From the NCBI GenBank assembly GCA_019309685.1, contig JAFDFT010000203.1, forward strand, positions 1 through 6,651: 6,651 nt of DNA. Direction: 5' to 3'. The notes beneath the pieces were generated by a model. It made no database searches. It was not told the DNA's origin and saw only the letters and a program-made list of their open reading frames with translations. Numbering within the stretch: position 1 is the stretch's first letter; every line of letters begins with the position of its first letter. Below, piece by piece: positions 5,272 through 6,651 of the stretch. Made by a program: the position numbers and the translations under genes. Origin of the DNA: Deltaproteobacteria bacterium. Its GTDB lineage: Bacteria > Desulfobacterota > Desulfobacteria > Desulfobacterales > JAABPS01.

Positions 5272-5390
5272 CTCCAGGTACGGATGCGTCCGGTTTCAGC
5301 CCTCAATGATTGCATAGTGGCAGTATGTCATTATATTAATAGAATATGAATAAAAAATGCTCAGTATTGAGTACTTGATAAGGCAAACAA
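5272..5390 (+). promoter_or_regulatory. leader of the CDF gene with a weak promoter candidate
   Basis: TTGCAT (5310-5315) and TATATT (5332-5337) at 16-nt spacing form a half-matching sigma70 promoter with the same -10 hexamer as the arsR promoter. A small imperfect hairpin CTCA (5360-5363) with TGAG (5368-5371) lies in the leader. AAGG (5380-5383) sits 7 nt before the ATG at 5391. The CDF gene might therefore have its own transcript, but the -35 is poor and read-through from the arsenic operon is equally possible. Confidence 0.35.
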
Positions 5391-6377
5391 ATGGAAAACG
5401 AAACTGATAAAATTGCAAACCATGACGAGTGTCGTTCTTTAGAAAATGATGATTCGCATACGTGTGACCACCATCATGTGGATATTGAAGAAATAAGCGG
5501 CGCAAGGCTTTTAATAACACTTTTCTTAAATCTAATCATTCCTGTTGTTCAAATCATTGGCGGTATTTTTGCCAATAGTGTGGCCCTTATTTCAGACGCT
5601 ACCCATAACTTCAGTGATTTTATGGCTGTTTTGATTTCTTATATTGCCTATCGAATTGGCAAGAAAGGGGCTTCGGTTAGAAATACATTTGGATACAAAC
5701 GGGCAGAGGTCATGGCAGCTCTTATAAATGTTTTGATCCTGTTTGGGGCTTCAGTTTTTATTATTTATGAGGCGCTTCACCGGCTGTATCAACCGGATGT
5801 TGTATCCGGTATGATTGTAGTATGGGTTGCTGGGATTGGTGTCGTGGGTAATGGTTTGTCAGTATTGCTCCTTCATCGTGATTCAAAACATAACCTCAAT
5901 ATTCGCAGTGCTTTCCTTCATATGCTGGGGGATTTTCTTTTCTCTGTAATGGTAGTTGTTATTGGGCTGATTCTGTTATTTAAACCCTGGTATTGGCTGG
6001 ATCCGTTGCTTTCCCTGCTCATTGTCTTGTTTATTCTTAAAAATTGTTGGACGATTTTTAAAGAGGCAACGGCTGTATTGATGAATGCCACACCAAAAGG
6101 ATTAAATGTAAATGATTTACGGGATGATATGGAGAGTATTCCGGGTGTGCGCGGAGTTCATTACCTGCATGCGTGGAAGCTAAGTTCTGAAAATATAGCC
6201 TTTTCGTGCCACGTGGTTGTGTCAGAACAAAGTGTCAGCCAAACGGAGAAACTCGCCGCGTTGATCCGTGAGATGCTTTTTGCCTGTTACGGTATTGATC
6301 ATCCCACTTTACAATTCGAAACCTCACCATGCGGAAACGGCTCTATGTTATGTGAGATGGCCTGCGAAGGGTCATAG
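5391..6377 (+). CDS. CDF-family (ZitB/CzcD-like) divalent cation exporter
   Basis: A 328-residue inner-membrane protein with six transmembrane helices and a cytoplasmic C-terminal domain, the normal CDF architecture. It exchanges cytoplasmic Zn2+, Co2+ or Cd2+ for protons. Metal-site residues are visible: ISDATHNFSDF in helix 2 with His72 and Asp76, and AFLHMLGDF in helix 5 with His177 and Asp181. This double HxxxD pattern marks the Zn/Co/Cd group rather than the Mn or Fe groups. RNTFGYKRAEVMAALIN (98-114) is the conserved segment between helices 2 and 3. The N-terminus is rich in His, Cys and acidic residues (SHTCDHHHVD, 22-31), and the C-terminus ends in a cysteine cluster (Cys314, Cys321, Cys325); both could bind metal. 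The start has AAGG (5380-5383) at 7-nt spacing. It lies 119 nt after the frameshifted gene and extends the locus from arsenic to divalent metals. The exact metal is inferred from motifs only. Confidence 0.93.
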   Translation: MENETDKIANHDECRSLENDDSHTCDHHHVDIEEISGARLLITLFLNLIIPVVQIIGGIFANSVALISDATHNFSDFMAVLISYIAYRIGKKGASVRNTFGYKRAEVMAALINVLILFGASVFIIYEALHRLYQPDVVSGMIVVWVAGIGVVGNGLSVLLLHRDSKHNLNIRSAFLHMLGDFLFSVMVVVIGLILLFKPWYWLDPLLSLLIVLFILKNCWTIFKEATAVLMNATPKGLNVNDLRDDMESIPGVRGVHYLHAWKLSSENIAFSCHVVVSEQSVSQTEKLAALIREMLFACYGIDHPTLQFETSPCGNGSMLCEMACEGS

Positions 6378-6427
6378 TATTGATGGCTTCGTAAAAAATC
6401 CAGTTTCGGCGATGTGCTGCATTCCTC

Positions 6428-6477
6428 GCCCTGTTAAATTCTCGCTTGGCGAGACGGCGGAGCCGATTTAACAGGGC
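6428..6477. repeat. nested 50-bp cloverleaf-like palindrome
   Basis: A perfect 12-bp outer stem pairs GCCCTGTTAAAT (6428-6439) with ATTTAACAGGGC (6466-6477). The 26 nt it encloses fold into two further perfect hairpins: CTCGC-TTG-GCGAG (6441-6453) and CGGC-GGA-GCCG (6455-6465). The result is a three-way junction with almost no unpaired bases. It lies at the centre of the larger 212-bp inverted repeat and looks like a separate repeat unit inserted there. Confidence 0.75.
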
Positions 6478-6549
6478 AAGTCAGTGCAGCGTACTATAAG
6501 TATATCTCATTCCTCGGGATTTGCGTTTTTTGTTGTAGCATAGTGGAAA

Positions 6550-6566
6550 TCCCGCTATAAGCGGGA
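6550..6566. repeat. short GC hairpin
   Basis: TCCCGCT (6550-6556) and AGCGGGA (6560-6566) are perfect 7-bp arms around a 3-nt loop. The next T run (6576-6580) is 9 nt away and belongs to the inverted end of the larger element, so this is a poor terminator, although it could end transcription of the CDF gene inefficiently. Confidence 0.5.
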
Positions 6567-6590
6567 AACTTGAACTTTTTACTTTGTCAT

Positions 6591-6635
6591 CATGGCATAT
6601 TGATAGAACATCCGTATTAAAAAACATGGCATATT
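6591..6635 (+). repeat. direct repeat CATGGCATATT, two copies 34 bp apart
   Basis: CATGGCATATT occurs at 6591-6601 and again at 6625-6635. ATTGATA (6599-6605) and TATCAAT (6636-6642) also form an inverted pair across the same stretch. The combination is compatible with a regulator-binding region for a gene beyond the window edge, but nothing in the window shows what it controls. Confidence 0.45.
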
Positions 6636-6651
6636 TATCAATTTATGGTAA

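Larger units (their letters stand above)
6381..6592. repeat. 212-bp imperfect inverted-repeat element downstream of the CDF gene
   Basis: The ends are TGATG-N5-GTAAAAA (6381-6397) and its inverted partner TTTTTAC-N5-CATCA (6576-6592). Inside, AAATCC (6396-6401) pairs with GGATTT (6517-6522) and GCTGCA (6416-6421) with TGCAGC (6485-6490). CATTCCTCG occurs twice in direct orientation (6420-6428, 6508-6516). It codes for nothing recognisable. The wording of both ends (GATGGCTTCGTAAAAA) matches dispersed palindromic repeats that I recall from deltaproteobacterial genomes. It looks like a non-autonomous, MITE- or REP-like unit that has taken an insertion, and it fills most of the gene-free right end (6378-6651). 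Confidence 0.65.

Noticed and set aside
6428..6477. tRNA gene suggested by the cloverleaf shape
   Set aside because: It is only 50 nt long with two internal arms, with no anticodon loop, T-loop consensus or CCA-type acceptor end.
6550..6580. Intrinsic terminator for the CDF gene
   Set aside because: The 7-bp hairpin is separated by 9 nt from the T run, and the T run is part of the inverted end of the repeat element. It is kept only as a hairpin.

Overview
The window is a compact arsenic- and metal-resistance locus, probably from an anaerobic deltaproteobacterium of the sulfate-reducer type (Desulfobacterota, Desulfobacterales-like). That placement is inference. It rests on moderate-to-low GC, good Shine-Dalgarno sites, the protein flavour, a short biotin-carrier protein at the left edge, and two long palindromic intergenic elements that resemble repeats I remember from such genomes. 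No species can be named from the sequence alone.

Layout. Positions 1-342 hold the end of an unrelated carboxylase-type operon: a 22-codon tail of an upstream gene, a stand-alone biotinyl carrier protein (68-283), and a strong intrinsic terminator (309-342). A sigma70-type promoter at 390-417 then starts the resistance locus. Its -10 lies inside an inverted repeat that is a good candidate ArsR operator. In order, all on the + strand: arsR (447-791), a small cytoplasmic CPKC thioredoxin-like protein (849-1082), and an ArsP/DUF318 permease with the TPFCSCS motif (about 1105-2187). Next come a 124-bp imperfect palindrome (2195-2318) and an AT-rich leader, then an Acr3 arsenite efflux carrier (2503-3594). 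After a 196-nt gap come an exported, probably membrane-anchored CIPC thioredoxin (3791-4195), overlapping by ATGA a CcdA/DsbD-type membrane electron carrier (4192-4899). A frameshifted gene follows (4934-5271), then a CDF cation exporter of the Zn/Co/Cd type (5391-6377). The right end (6378-6651) has no gene. It carries a 212-bp imperfect inverted-repeat element with a second, cloverleaf-like palindrome nested inside it, and a short direct repeat.

How the genes fit together. ArsR senses trivalent arsenic and represses. Acr3 exports arsenite. ArsP-family permeases export trivalent organoarsenicals. The CDF protein exports divalent metals. The cytoplasmic CPKC protein, the CcdA-like protein and the exported CIPC thioredoxin could form a thiol relay carrying electrons from the cytoplasm to the outer face of the membrane. 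No arsenate reductase (arsC), ArsA ATPase or ArsM methyltransferase lies in the window, so the locus is specialised for efflux plus thiol redox chemistry rather than classical arsenate reduction. The most notable observations are this relay embedded among two arsenical exporters, the broken gene at 4934-5271 whose N-terminal part is recoverable only by a frame change, and the two structured palindromic elements.
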